In this document: one piece after another, positions 21,322-32,125 of the stretch
Numbering within the stretch: position 1 is the stretch's first letter
How the letters are laid out: every line of letters begins with the position of its first letter
Source of the DNA: Meconema thalassinum
Taxonomy: Eukaryota > Arthropoda > Insecta > Orthoptera > Tettigoniidae
DNA length: 64,000 bases
NCBI GenBank assembly: GCA_946902985.2
Contig: OX336388.2
Span: forward strand, 1,700,567,978-1,700,631,977
Direction: 5' to 3'
Position numbers and translations under genes: made by a program
The notes under the pieces: model-generated
The model's input: the letters and a program-made list of their open reading frames with translations, nothing else
The model's database searches: none
Told to the model about the DNA's origin: nothing

Positions 21322-22959
21322 CTACTCCACATATCTTGCAGGAACGTGTGGCCTTTGGGGTTGAACACCAGTTCCAGTCGGCTCTCCTAAAGCAGTAGCT
21401 GTTTTCTTATTCAAGCCAGTCCTCAAAGGTGTGCTGTCTTCATCAGGTACTTCTAGTGGGTAGAGTCGCTGTATCGGTCTCAAGAGTTCTCCTTTAGATG
21501 TAACAACCTTTGCAAGTCTTGTATTACCATCAGTTCCAGGGAACAAGTCCACAATTTTTCCAAGGGGCCAATCTATCCTCTTAGTGCCATCTGATCCAAC
21601 TAGGACAATGTCACCTCTCTTGAACAAAAGAGTTAGTTTACAACTCGGTTTACCGAGTGCCAAGAGTCCCAGATATTCCTGCTGGAATCTTTTCTTCAAT
21701 GCCATTCTTAGGTTCAGAAGATGACGATTTCTTTGATTCAGGGTTATAGCATCCAATGCATCACATTCTGGAACTCCAGTTGTCTTAATTTCTTGTAGAA
21801 AGCAGGCACGGGTGAGTGGACTTATATCTTCACATCCATCGGTCAGATATGTTAGCGGTCTTGCATTTATGGTGGCTTCTATACTGCAGAGAAGGGTAAG
21901 CATTTCTTGGTAAGTTAGACAGGCTTTACCCAAAACTCGTTTCAGAAGCTGTTTAATTAGACGTATTAACCTTTCCCAGAAGCCTCCCCACCAAGGAGCA
22001 CTAGGGGGATTAAATCTCCAAGTAATACGTTCAACCGAATAGTGTTTGGAAATATTCTCCCAGTCAACACTTTGAAACGCGTTATCTGTACCCGTGAAAT
22101 TTGTACCATTGTCTGAGTAAATCACAGAGGGGCGTCCTTTTCTTGCTACAAATCGCCGGAACGCTTGCACAAACGCCTCTGTGGAGAGAGAAGTAACCAT
22201 TTCGAGATGAACAGCGCGATACACCGCACATGTGAAAACTACAATCCAAGCTTTACTTTCATCCCTCAGGAACACCGGACCTGCCAAGTCCACTCCTATC
22301 ACTTCAAATACACAGGCTTCCCGTATGCGGTCCAGGGGCAGAGGGGCCTGAGCGATTTCGGTATGTTGTCCATCATGCCTCCGGCACTTGACACATTTTC
22401 TTATATTTTTTCTAACTGTCCTCCTTCCACCGATGATCCAGAAGCGTTGTCTCAGATGATTAAGAAGAAGTTGTACTCCAATGTGATTTTCTTTCACGTG
22501 CTCATCCATAATCAAGCGAGAGGTGATGACATGGTTCGCCGGGAGAATCATTGGGAACCTGAATTGCTTCAAATCTTCTCGCAGCAGTAGTCTCGTTTTA
22601 ACCCTGAGAACACCATCTTCCAGGAATGGATGTAGTGAAGATAGACGTTTATCAACTAATCCGTGGAAGCTTTCTCGTTGAATTATAGAAATGAGTCTAA
22701 TTTCAGCCCTTTCTAACTCTTCAACTTGCAGATTTTCTTGCGAGATCCTCTCATGTCTAAGACAATTCTTACAGAATCGAAGAATCCATGCGATTAGATG
22801 AACTATTCTGTGATAGCTGGAGAAATACCTGGCATACCAGAGGGGATCTTCATTGGTTACAGTCATAGAATTCACAGGGTTTTTCTTCATTTCCTTTGCG
22901 ATACTCTCTTCGTCAAACACCACTTTTGTTTGAGGCCAACAATTTGGAGATTCGTACAA
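21322..22959 (-). pseudogene. BEL/Pao integrase (545 codons, open)
   Basis: In frame with the preceding RT-RNase H part and separated from it only by the TGA at 22978. The first methionine at 22959 is therefore not a genuine start. Order: zinc-binding HHCC region (H154, H159, C189, C192), catalytic core with VIGVDLAGPVF (D224) and VIYSDNGTNF (D283), then the group-typical APWWGGFWERLI (E329), and a C-terminal module with LFKRGDIVLV...DWPLGKI resembling the DUF5641 tail of BEL/Pao integrases. It would insert the cDNA into the genome. The whole 545-codon stretch is uninterrupted, but it could only be made by reading through upstream breaks. Confidence 0.92.
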
Positions 22960-22977
22960 CCAGGAAGGTCCCTCCCA

Positions 22978-24867
22978 TCATCGAGAGGCTACTAATTGCG
23001 AAGCAGAACAGCCACGTGACGGTAAATCAGCTGGATTCAATGAACCTGGAACATGTCGCCAGAAGTTTAAATTGGTCAAGTTCCTGATCTCATTCACACG
23101 ATTGCGGACAAACACCGACCAGTTCTCAGTCCTGCAGATCCATGCTAGAACTGTGGACGAGTCAGACCAGAGAAAAAACTCATGAACTTCCAGTGAAATA
23201 GATTCCAACACACAATTAAGCAACCGTGCACCAATTGTAGCAGCCAGCAATTCCAATCCGGGGATTGTCACTTCCTTGAGGGGGGCCACACGAGATCTTG
23301 CATCACATAACTGTACACTCACTTGATTGTTGGAATCGCATCTTATGAAGACTACTGCTGCGTATGCAAGTTGGCTGGCATCACAGAAGACATGATTTTG
23401 CACATGGTCACTTCTTCCAAACCATCGAGAAATCTTGATTTCTACCAGGTGAGGTAGATCCTTTACACAGGCCAGAAACTCGTCTCTGGACTTCTCATCA
23501 ACTGCACTATCCCATCTTATATGAGTCTTCCAGGTCCTTTGAATTAACAGTTCGACACAAAGGGTGACAGGACATGTCACACCAACTGGATCAAAAATTC
23601 TATGTGCGAGTGACAGAATTGTCCTTTTTGTCACTTCTTCCACCTGAATACTCTTCAACCATTGCAAATTTAAAGTAAGTGTATCCTCCTGTCGATCCCA
23701 TAACAGTCCCAAAATAGATGAAAGGGTAGCAGACTGGTCATCATCCTGAGAGAACTGCCATCCCCTCAAATTAAAACTGCCTTCTGATAATACCCTACTA
23801 GCTTGATTGATAAACTCGCCCACCTCCGATTCCCTGTCAAGGCTAGTGACAACGTTGTCCACGTAGAAGCTCTGTAGAAGTCTCTTGATGAATAGGGGAT
23901 TGAATTGCGGGTTTTCCAAGTACTTCTTCAGGTGATACTCCAAGACAGCCAACAGGAGAAACGGACTACAAGTTAAGCCGAAAACCAGCCTGGCATGCTT
24001 GAAGATCTTGTAATTATTCCCAACGTCCTGCCACATCAGGAAGCAGATATATTTTTGATCTTCTTTCCGTATGCTTATCTGAAGGAAGGCCTTCTCAATG
24101 TCGGCAATAATTCCTACTTTCTTCTCTCGGAATCTAAGAAGAATAGCAGGGATTAGCTCAATCAGGTTGGGGCCATCATACAAACAATCGTTCAAAGCAG
24201 GGGTTCCCACTTCCTTCGCTGAAGCGTCAAATACAGGTCGAACAGGTGTCGTTGAACTACTTTCCTTCACAACAGCTCGATGCGGTAGATAGTGTCTGAA
24301 GTTTTCATCCTCCTGAACCGGTTCAATAACACCATTCCTTTCCCACTCGGTGAAAATATTTTCATACGTCTCACCTAGTCCAAAATGTTCCACTTTCTTC
24401 CTTGTGTTGACTAACCTCTTCTCAGCCATGACCCTGTTAGATACAAGAAATGATTTGTTTTCTTTCCCGGGTAAATGGACTTCATACCTAAATTCTCCGT
24501 TAATAGACACGGTTTTCTGAAAGTGCTCCATTGTTGCAAAGTTTTCTTCAGTTTTAGTTTTCCTTACGGCAGGATCGCTGATACCTAGCACGTCCAGTTC
24601 CCACAGATTTTCAACTGAAGCATCTCTGATAAAGAGAGAAGTGACAAGGTTGGTCATGCTTGATTGATCTCCAGAAACTACTTTACCCATCACAGTCCAC
24701 CCCAGCAGTGTCTCAATACATAAAAGACCATTGCTTAGTGTACACGTTTGTCCAGTCATTAACTTTCCAGCTACATCAGCGCCTATTAATAGTTCAATGG
24801 GACCTTCAGTATCATAAATCTGTATCCCTTTTGCTTTTAGTTCTTGCAACCATGGGCCCTTTAACAT
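22978..24867 (-). pseudogene. BEL/Pao protease end, reverse transcriptase and RNase H
   Basis: Opens with the end of the protease region (PIELLIGADVAGKLMTG), then a linker, then the reverse transcriptase: VRPVFDASAKE near residue 215, DIEKAFLQI carrying the first catalytic aspartate, and FYVDNVVTSLD. YVDN replaces YVDD; the change of the second aspartate to asparagine is common in this group. RNase H follows with HVFCDASQLAYAAVVF. The ORF ends at a TGA (22978-22980) where the integrase reading simply continues in the same frame, so it is a single nonsense mutation rather than a natural terminus. The protein copied element RNA into DNA in cytoplasmic particles. Confidence 0.92.
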
Positions 24868-24949
24868 AGTATTGTACCCTGTAATTACTTTTTGCCCTAA
24901 GACTTCAAAATTTCAGGCATAAGGCTTTCCTAAACTCTCTATGTAGATC

Positions 24950-25780
24950 CTATAGCACATACAAACAATCGTTCAAAGCAGGGGTTCCCACTTCCTTCGC
25001 TGAAGCGTCAAATACAGGACGAACAGGTGTCGTTGAACTACTTTCCTTCACAACAGCTCGATGCGGTAGATAAAGATCTGTGACTACCCCACCAAATAGT
25101 GAATGGCGTAGCATTTCTGAGCGATGACTAGTGTACCCTAACTTCTGCGCAACTGATTCAAGCATATAAGATCTCTGACTGCCAGTATCCAGTAGAGCCC
25201 TTACGTCCATTGCAGAATATTCTCCAATGACCTTCACCTTTAATGTTTGCAAAATAACACCTTGCATACCACTACGCTCTTCATTTGAAATCAAAGAATG
25301 AGACTGAAGTTTCTCACTGGTAGCTTCAGTGGAATGTGTTGGGCCTAGACATATTAGGCTGTTGTGTTTTTTGCTACAGGAATCACATTTTAACTGACTT
25401 CTGCACATCTTTGAAACATGTCCTTTCTTCAGACAGAGAAAGCATGCTCTCTTATTCTTCACAATTGAGACTCTCTCCTTTAAAGTCATCTGCTTTGCCA
25501 CGGAGCAGTTTGAACTAGCATGGGACCTATCACAAAATATACAGTTTAGTTTAAGATTACAATCCACAGGTGTAGCTGCGGTAGGTGGCGATTCACTGTA
25601 AATGTCAATTTTCTTCGTACCTTTTGACTTGTCAGGATTCACATTGATGTTACCTTTACTTGGGATGGCCAGTTTGATCCTTTCCTCACTCTCTACTTCA
25701 TTTATAGGTTCACATTCCTTCCCACCGCTACTCCTCTGCCAGGCACGTAACACATCTATAGACAAGCATGATTCAATCAT
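24950..25780 (-). pseudogene. BEL/Pao Gag zinc knuckles and protease, ending in a duplicated RT segment
   Basis: Residues about 75-150 contain cysteine-rich nucleic-acid-binding knuckles (CIFCDRSHASSNC, then CFLCLKKGHVSKMC and CDSCSKKHNSLIC). At about residue 192 stands the retroviral-type aspartic protease active site, VRALLDTGSQRSYM. Some 30 residues later the sequence jumps into a copy of a reverse-transcriptase segment (HRAVVKESSSTTPVRP...). That segment properly belongs about 800 bases downstream and is encoded here by 24958-25072. The 115-bp insertion is not a multiple of three, so the protease-RT reading frame is lost. Normal protease C-terminal coding resumes just left of 24957 in a different frame. 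Confidence 0.88.
24958..25072 (-). repeat. 115-bp internal duplication in BEL/Pao pol
   Basis: Identical to 24177-24291 except for one base (ACAGGACG against ACAGGTCG). The source lies in the RT domain; the extra copy interrupts the protease-RT junction. It is a direct duplication displaced by 781 bp. Confidence 0.95.
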
Positions 25781-25917
25781 AGGAAATACATTGCTGCATA
25801 TTTCTCTGAAGTTACACCTAGACTCTCCAAAGCACCAAGTTGAGTTTCGAGTCTGTCATATAATGATGAGATGTCAAGACTACTACAAGAATTCATCATT
25901 GTCAATACGGTAGTTCT

Positions 25918-26559
25918 CTAATGTAGACTTCCACCAACAAAGAATCTTTGCCAAAACGTGATTTTAAGTTTCTGTATTGCTTTAGGGTAATTTCCACTTG
26001 TGGCTGGAAAACTGTCAACGATGTCGCGAGCTTTGGAGTTTGGCAATGTTGCTTGGATAAGATATTCGTATTTATCGGCATTATCTAACTCTTCATCTTC
26101 ATCAATCTTTTGAAATTCATTCCAGAAACCTAACCAATCTCGTAGATTTCCACCAAATTTTCGGAATTCGATCTTTGGAAGGCGATATTTACTTTTTAGG
26201 TTATGAGTGTTGCTGGTGCTTACTGTTGACTGGACTTCGTCTTCACGTTTTCTCTCCATTGCAAGAGCATCGGGAACAGCCGCTGCTAACATATGAAACT
26301 TGCGTTTATAGTCATCTACTCCGTCTACTTCTGTGATCAGGTCTTCTTCTGACACCGCATCTTCCATGAGGTGTTGGAAGATCTCCTGGTCCAGATTACT
26401 TATGAGGTTAGCCTTCTCTTCCACTAAGGCGTAATCTCCTCGGATAGCGACTATGTCCTTTATTTCTTTCTCCAACAAAACTTGAAGTGAAGCTACAATT
26501 TTCGTGAACGATGCACGGTATACACCACGTTTTCTTATCAAACTTCGAATATCGCTCAT
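25918..26559 (-). pseudogene. BEL/Pao Gag, N-terminal part, frameshifted
   Basis: The minus-strand ORF starts at a methionine at 26559, about 30 bases inside the 5' LTR. It matches the Gag region of BEL/Pao elements (the DUF1759-type segment: LPKIEFRKFGGNLRDWLGFW at about residues 127-146, then ADKYEYLIQATLPNSKARDI). This is the structural protein that would package the RNA. The frame is lost near 25950, where a T run (CGTTTTGG) appears one base too long; residues typical of the family continue in another frame. At least one further frame change precedes the next ORF at 25780. No regulatory signals are visible beyond the LTR. Confidence 0.85.
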
Positions 26560-26591
26560 TTTCCTTTCTATGTCCTGTCACGGTCGCCAGA

Positions 26592-26755
26592 TGTTACGAA
26601 CAGAATCGTCACTTCGTACTTATTTGGGAAAATGAAAGATATTTATTTACAAGAAAATACACACACATTACAAATAACACTCAAAAGACTCCATCTTGTC
26701 CTTCTTTTCTCACAAAAAAAAAAACAGAAATAACTGTTACCAACTGTGTGTCACA
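26592..26755 (-). repeat. BEL/Pao 5' LTR (164 bp)
   Basis: On the minus strand it begins TGTGACACACAGTTGG and ends GTTCGTAACA, the usual TG...CA limits. It matches the copy at 21116-21290 along its length. AATAAATATC on the minus strand (near 26635-26645) is a candidate polyadenylation signal. Below 200 bp is short for this group. Confidence 0.92.
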
Positions 26756-26760
26756 ATTGG

Positions 26761-27023
26761 AGTGCACGCACAGTTTGATGTCCCTTGTTCCATATTCAAT
26801 TCTTTATTTTTCATTCATTGGAAGACCTTGTTTCTCTTACTCAGAAGATAGTTTTCCTGGTGGGTATCAGATGTCAGCACTAACCAGATTGTAGTTCTTG
26901 AATAAAGGAAGAATGTTCAACTCCTCTGCCATGTTGTCACGTGTACCTCAACTTAGAGTGACATTTTCGTATATATGTTTTAGCGTGGTTAGAGTGGACA
27001 AATTTCAGACACTTAGTTACCAT
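26761..27023. other. no recognisable feature
   Basis: Ends with CTTAGTTACCAT (27012-27023), the left copy of a 12-bp flanking duplication of the next element. Confidence 0.4.
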
Positions 27024-27426
27024 TATCAATAAATGATAAAAATGGTCCGGTTAGCTCAAACAATGCCAGCGTTTCGCCCCAGTGTGCCGTTGGGCTCGTC
27101 AGTTGGTACAGACACACCTACCAAAACGCGTGCCTAGCACATACTGAGAAGGCCATTCAAGACACAAAATACAAGCAGTATTGACGTCACGAGCATGCCA
27201 ATGTGCTACGGGAGTAAAACTCCCTTTCATAAAAACATGCATGGCCTTCTCAGTATGTGCTAGCCACGCGTATTGGTAGGTGTGTCTGTACCAACTGACG
27301 AGCCCAACCGCACACTGGGGCGAAACGCTGGCATTGTTTGAGCTAACCGGACCATTTTTATCATTTATTGATAATTCATCCGCTCAAATGGAAACTACAT
27401 CATATTCCCTTCGGGAATATCAAAAC
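27024..27426. mobile_element. inverted-repeat element with 12-bp flanking duplication
   Basis: Inverted repeats of about 140 bp (27024-27170 and 27239-27375) are nearly identical, with conserved blocks AATGGTCCGGTTAGCTC, GCGTTTCGCCCCAGTGTG and AGCACATACTGAGAAGGCC. Beyond the right arm a further 50 bases end in a perfect hairpin ATATTCCC-TTCG-GGAATAT (27405-27423). CTTAGTTACCAT stands on both sides of the 403-bp block. No ORF was seen. The host sequence to the right contains more GTTACCATGACAACAA copies, so part of the duplication could be pre-existing. Confidence 0.75.
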
Positions 27427-27625
27427 CTTAGTTACCATGACAACAACTCCTAACCCTCACGGCTGCTCGCCCCAGCCTTTTCCAGAAATAGAACAATCTC
27501 GGCGTGGTTCGGCGTGTCAATGACATCCAGTGGAAAAAATTCAGATAATTACAGTAGTTACCATGACAACAAATGTTCGTCATCTGAAAGGATTCTGTAT
27601 GGTCACCAGGGCAACAATATTCATC
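27427..27625. repeat. degenerate local repeats around GTTACCATGACAACAA
   Basis: GTTACCATGACAACAAC at 27431, GTTACCATGACAACAAAT at 27553 and GTCACCAGGGCAACAATA at 27601 are spaced about 122 and 48 bases apart. This suggests an old, partly decayed tandem array. Confidence 0.5.
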
Positions 27626-28460
27626 ATCCAAGCGTACTTGTTTCTCAGTTCAGTTGAGTTAAATAATTTCAGTTCAATAATTTGAATTTAATTTTGACAT
27701 TGATTGATTATTGATGTTTTAAGGGTCGGAACTACGAGGTCATTTGAAAATCTGATAAGGCAAATTAAATGTCTACTTAGAAATAAGATATTAGTTTCAA
27801 TTAAAAGCTAAAACATAGATAAATAATGCAGATAATGCAGTATAAATATGCAATTTTATTCAAAATAAGGTCCGGCCACAACAATTAAGATTTTTCACTC
27901 TGTGATTAAAGCATGACGAATAGAAGGACCTAGTGTGAGGACTCCGCCATTATAGAACGGTAGTTCGTGGTCCCGCCGCTACAAGCACTGCAAGCGATTA
28001 TGTCCAACACGTGTCCTGTTGTTCCGTCGAACCGGGTCACAGAAAAGTGCGGGGGAAGCTATTGTGTGAGATATTTGTGTGAATTAAATTGAATTGTCTT
28101 TGCTTTCAGTTCTTAAATTCTGTTCATTGTGTCTTGTGTACATCAGCGTTCTATGTTTTGTGTGGGCCTACTTCAAACATAGGCTATTTCTTTGTTAATA
28201 TTACTGTTTTGTGCTTGTCCCTCAGCGAATGGACGGTCTACCTTGACTCATAAGTCCAGGAACTGAGGAGCAAAGCCATGGCGAATTACTGTTGAGAGAT
28301 AACCTTATTCATATATATATAATTAAATTATATATATCATTTCAAACAAATATATCCAATCAATCACTGCACCCACTGCCGACCTATCAAATCGGTACGG
28401 TGTAAAATCACTTAAAACAACAAATTTCACCTAAAACAATTCATTAAAATCAAAAATTTC
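27626..28460. other. no gene recognised; GC-rich patch near 27940-28060
   Basis: A GC-rich patch at 27940-28060 and a perfect AT palindrome at about 28309-28340 are the only features that stand out. It may be upstream sequence of the element that carries the ORF at 29092. Confidence 0.4.
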
Positions 28461-28461
28461 A

Positions 28462-28471
28462 CTATATAAAG
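28462..28471 (+). promoter_or_regulatory. TATA-box candidate
   Basis: CTATATAAAGG followed about 25-30 bases later by a CATTGAGAG-type start region. It lies 620 bases upstream of the 182-codon ORF on the same strand and may drive it. Context alone supports this. Confidence 0.4.
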
Positions 28472-29091
28472 GGGCGTAAGGAGCTCATTGAGAGCACCAG
28501 GTTCCCATTCTATCAGGCAATGCACGCATGCATGCAAGCTTGATTATCTCATTCCGAGTCCAGCATCCAAGCAACTGCACGCCACTGCTCCAAGCTCCGT
28601 CTTCTAGCGCCAATTGATGAAATCGATGATTTGCCAGTCTTTCTACCAAGCCTAGGCCTCGCTATCGCCTCGACTTCGATATTTCAAGCCATTCCACTAT
28701 GTTCCTATAGGCTTAATTTGCATCCCCCTTAGTAACAGTGCAGATTAAGTAACTCCTCTACCATTCAAATATCCAACACCATACCCACCATGTAACCATC
28801 CTAGTCAAACAACTCCTGTCGCCCTCGAGTTTTAATACAAGTTTAGCTCATCCCCTCTTCCTACTAAGCAGCCAATAATTAATTATTTAATTAATTATTT
28901 AATTAACTTCAAATTTCATCAGCGCACTCAACGTCATAGCTCCAACTGTATTTAAACTGGATAATTTTGAGTGACTGGTAAATTTGTTTTTCTCTTTCCT
29001 TATTCTCTGGTCGACCAAGGTATTTGACCACTATCTCTCATCACCTCTTACTCATTACACGCGCTTATAGTCTACACTCACGAACACAAAC

Positions 29092-29640
29092 ATGTCGCGC
29101 ACTGACACTAAACCTCGAACATTAACGTACCAGGGCATAACATTCCTGATAACTCAGGACCCTGATGACTCTAAAAGCCAAAATTATACCCCTGTTAATC
29201 CAAAAACACTAATTCCGAGTGGGCCTACCCACAAAGGAGATGGTACACTCGTTCCACTTAAACCAACTTCACCAAAATCAGATTCTTCACTCTCTAGCTC
29301 ACCTCCTCCCTCACCGGGTCACGTCTCATTCCCGACATTTGATTTCGAGAAAGAGCTGTGGTACGCTTCACCCAATGGCAGTAACCTTCAGAGCACGATG
29401 GTCCTTATCCACCCACCTATTGGTATTAGCCTTTGTAAATCAGTCAGGCAAACAGTAATTAACGCGCTCAATCCCATAGCCCAATTTATTTCCCTCATTG
29501 AGGAATTAGGTAATCACCACATAGGCATCACTCCTTCTGAGAATAGCCATCTCAACTCTGTCACTAGTGTTCTCAAGAGCCGCTCTGCCATTCCCCCATT
29601 TTCATTAATTAGATTCAGACCACAAATTCACCTTCTTTAG
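29092..29640 (+). CDS. unrecognised 182-residue protein, possibly a transposable-element ORF1/Gag
   Basis: The start ATG has a favourable context (ACAAACATGTCG) and is the first ATG of a long open frame. The protein is hydrophilic and rich in serine, proline and threonine in residues 35-85 (SSLSSSPPPSPG near 64-75). A more structured second half follows, with FDFEKELWYASPNG and VRQTVINALNPIAQF. No cysteine knuckle, signal peptide or membrane segment is seen. The stop at 29638 may not be original: in the next frame an open, similarly composed stretch (EETKLPQQETTK near 29657-29692) continues to 29693, which suggests a frameshift around 29610. I do not recognise the family. Its setting among mobile elements makes a retroelement structural protein the likeliest reading. 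Confidence 0.4.
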   Translation: MSRTDTKPRTLTYQGITFLITQDPDDSKSQNYTPVNPKTLIPSGPTHKGDGTLVPLKPTSPKSDSSLSSSPPPSPGHVSFPTFDFEKELWYASPNGSNLQSTMVLIHPPIGISLCKSVRQTVINALNPIAQFISLIEELGNHHIGITPSENSHLNSVTSVLKSRSAIPPFSLIRFRPQIHLL

Positions 29641-29729
29641 TCTCTCAATCTGAGGAAACTAAATTGCCACAACAAGAAACAACAAAATAACAGTCTGTAT
29701 AGCCTACTCCAGGAATCTGTGCTTTCCGT

Positions 29730-30698
29730 AACATGTAATGGAGACCGTAGTACTTATTTCCGTGAATTATATTTTCCATTGTGCCCTGCCGTGTTATTTT
29801 AATTGTGATCGCTAATTACATTTTAAAAGAGTATCAGTTACAAAGTACGGTAATTCGTTTCCCTTGGCATTATCCCTAAGACCAGCTGACCGGCAGCGTG
29901 GAACTTGCCCACACTAGCGCTGCCGGGCGGGGCGCGCTTGAACTTGAGGAGTCCTCTCACTTTCTCCTTCTATTCGTCATGATTAAAGTATATGATACAA
30001 ATACATTACTGTATTTGCTCCTATAAACGATACAAAACCTCATATACTATACAACTCTCAGAACATATCGCAGCAACAATGGGCCCTTTTGATTAAATGG
30101 GAGTAGAAATTTCGAGGTCAAATATACTGCAACAAATCCACCAGCTGGCGAGACAGTTTCCTGGGTCACGCCCCTCGGTTGGCCAGAGGGCTGTCCTCGC
30201 TGAACAAAGACCTCTGCGCGTCTCCCGAGAGCATTGACACGTCGAGCAGCGTCGAGATTGTTCTGTTTCTGGGAAAGGCTGGGACGAGCAGCCGTGAGGG
30301 CCGAAGAGTTAGTTCAGTTCGTGAGTCAAACGCCAGTTGTGTCAAGTGAAAGACCATTCTGGTTCCGACACTGAACGCTGTGAAGCGAAGGGTGAGCCAG
30401 TACAATTGAGTGAGTGTTTGTGCCAGGAGCGTTGTGTGAGAGTAAGAGTGGACAGTGCTGGAAGGCCTGGGCTCGATGCGGCACGTGGACGGACACGGGG
30501 ATTACGAAGCGGGTCTCTGGTGAGAACTTCACGGCGGAGCACAATCGAGCAGGGAACTGTGGACTTGGCAGCTTGCTGCGTGAGAATTGTACAGTGTGTA
30601 TAAATAGTCATGTACAGTAGTCGTAATAAATTAGTATCTAGTAACGCACGCTACAAGTTGTGTTCTGATTTTTAGAGTGGACCCTAATTCCCGTTACA
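29730..30698 (+). repeat. LTR-like, GC-rich stretch (tentative solo LTR)
   Basis: Near its right end lie a TATA-like GTATAAATAG (30598-30607), then an AATAAA (30627-30632), then an end reading CCCGTTACA (30690-30698). That is the arrangement of promoter, polyadenylation signal and CA terminus in a Ty3/gypsy-type LTR. A TGTAATGG start at 29730 is plausible but no target duplication was found and there is no second copy, so the left limit is a guess. Overlapping ORFs on both strands at 30160-30620 are consequences of GC richness. Confidence 0.35.
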
Positions 30699-30821
30699 AT
30701 GCACGCTACGCAAAAAATCACCCCCCACCCCAACCCTCCCCAGAAATGATTTTTTATTTTTATTTTTTGCAGTTTATATTCTTAGAATCTGTATTATTAA
30801 TTTCAGACATATTGTTTCATT

Positions 30822-31190
30822 TGAGGGACTTGGACATCGTGGTCTTTAGCCCCTGTTCTGAGTGAGTGTAGAATTTGTGTGATAACCAGTGTTATTGAAA
30901 TGTCTGTGGCAGTGTGTGTATTTGTGATTCAGTGAAAGATTGGGAGGAGTAGGCTGTGGACTTATGTTAGGAACCATCCCGACATTTGCCTTGAGTAGAA
31001 GTGGGAAACCACGGAAAGCCAATTCCAGGATGGCTGGTTAGAATCGAACACACCTCTTCTCAGTTTTGTCTCACGAGGCTGAGTGTACTCCATTCCAGCC
31101 CTCAGACCTGAATTAGCCTACATTTCTGGACAGAATGGGGAATCGTAGCCGGATATCCGGGGCGACTGCCAAGAATGCTAGCCACTAATG
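30822..31190 (-). repeat. SINE family B, minus strand, nearly full length
   Basis: The left end is the shared 3' domain complement (GGACTTGGACATCGTGGTC ... GTGTGATAACCAGTG). The centre matches the B/C core (AAACCACGGAAAGCC). The right end is the tRNA-like head; on the minus strand it reads TAGTGGCTAGCATTCTTGGC (31165-31184) with a diverged B box GCTACGATTCCCC. Confidence 0.8.
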
Positions 31191-31869
31191 AATGAGGAGG
31201 TATTAAAGAAAAGAAAAAGGGTCGAACTGAACATGTTTCACTGTTTTTTGTCGTGGTATAACAATACAGGACTATACCGGACTCAGCTGGAGTCCCGTGG
31301 TTGCTAACCCTATAAACATCCGTCCTATGAGCGATCGTGTACGAGTTTTGCCTGTTCTTGTTATCAGCTGGAATGGAGGGGTATAAATTATTAATTCTAA
31401 AGTCAGGAATTATGTCTTGTACCTCCATACCCCTTCCCCTAGAGATCACGACTATTGTGAAGTAGGTTGGTGACCACGGGACTCTAGCTGAGTCCGGTTT
31501 TGTTTCCACTTATTTGTGCCTGGCCACTCTATGTCATGTTTCCGGTCGACCTCGCTTGGTCAATTCTCTTTCACACTGACGTGGGCTTGCAGGTATTTAG
31601 CAGAGCAGGTCAGTTGATGTCTGTCGGCCGAGCGACTGCTGGTCATAAGTACTATCTGGTAGAAATAGGTGGCAGACGTCAAGCTCTCCTCGCTTTTTCA
31701 CAAGGATAGCGAGCTGCCACCCTTCACTGTGGAGACGACACTGCAAAAGACTGTCAGATGCCAGCACATCGTACTTGTATTCTAGTTACTTGTCAAAACC
31801 AAGCGCTGTTGTCTCAACAATACAAAGGATTCTAAAATTCCTTTGAAAATCTGTTGTTAATTAATTTCT
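31191..31869. other. no recognisable feature
   Basis: A 135-codon minus-strand ORF (31102-31509) overlaps the SINE head and has no family signature; I treat it as chance. Nothing else was seen. Confidence 0.4.
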
Positions 31870-32125
31870 GGGGCTCGGGACATCTTGGCTATCAGCCTCG
31901 CACACTTGGGTGTGTTGGTTTGTATGATATCGCATGTTTATGTGGTAACTAAAGAGTGTTTGTAAGTGCAAGTTTTAGGGTGTAAGATTGGGGATAGGTG
32001 TCCCGGTTGCCTAGAGGGACTTTGAAAATCCCAGGAAAAGCCGCATTCAGGATGGCCTCTGCCAGCTCAGAGATGTGAAACTCCGACCTCTAGATATCCG
32101 GCTCTCTTGCGCAGTAATAGAGTGG
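31870..32125 (-). repeat. diverged SINE family B-like copy, minus strand
   Basis: GGGGCTCGGGACATCTTGGC and CACACTTGGGTGTGT match the B-type 3' domain complement. AAAATCCCAGGAAAAGCC and CAGGATGGCC match the core. Older than the other B copies. Confidence 0.55.

Larger units (their letters stand above)
21116..26755 (-). mobile_element. BEL/Pao LTR retrotransposon, complete but defective
   Basis: A 5640-bp element on the minus strand, bounded by two short LTRs and a 5-bp target duplication ATTGG (21111-21115 and 26756-26760). From right to left it encodes Gag with a zinc-knuckle region, an aspartic protease, reverse transcriptase, RNase H and a BEL-type integrase. That order (PR-RT-RH-INT) and the sequence motifs define the BEL/Pao group. 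Next to the 5' LTR the minus strand reads TCTGGCGACCGTGACAGGA, a plausible tRNA primer-binding site. Coding is broken by frameshifts in gag, an internal 115-bp duplication, and in-frame TGA codons at 24913-24915 and 22978-22980. The LTRs differ at only a few bases plus an indel, so it is a fairly young but inactive insertion. Confidence 0.95.

Noticed and set aside
30160..30620. Several overlapping ORFs of 68-89 codons on both strands
   Set aside because: They overlap in all frames in a GC-rich, LTR-like stretch and have no family signature.
31102..31509. 135-codon minus-strand ORF
   Set aside because: Starts in unique sequence and runs into a SINE B head; no domain, and composition is not protein-like.
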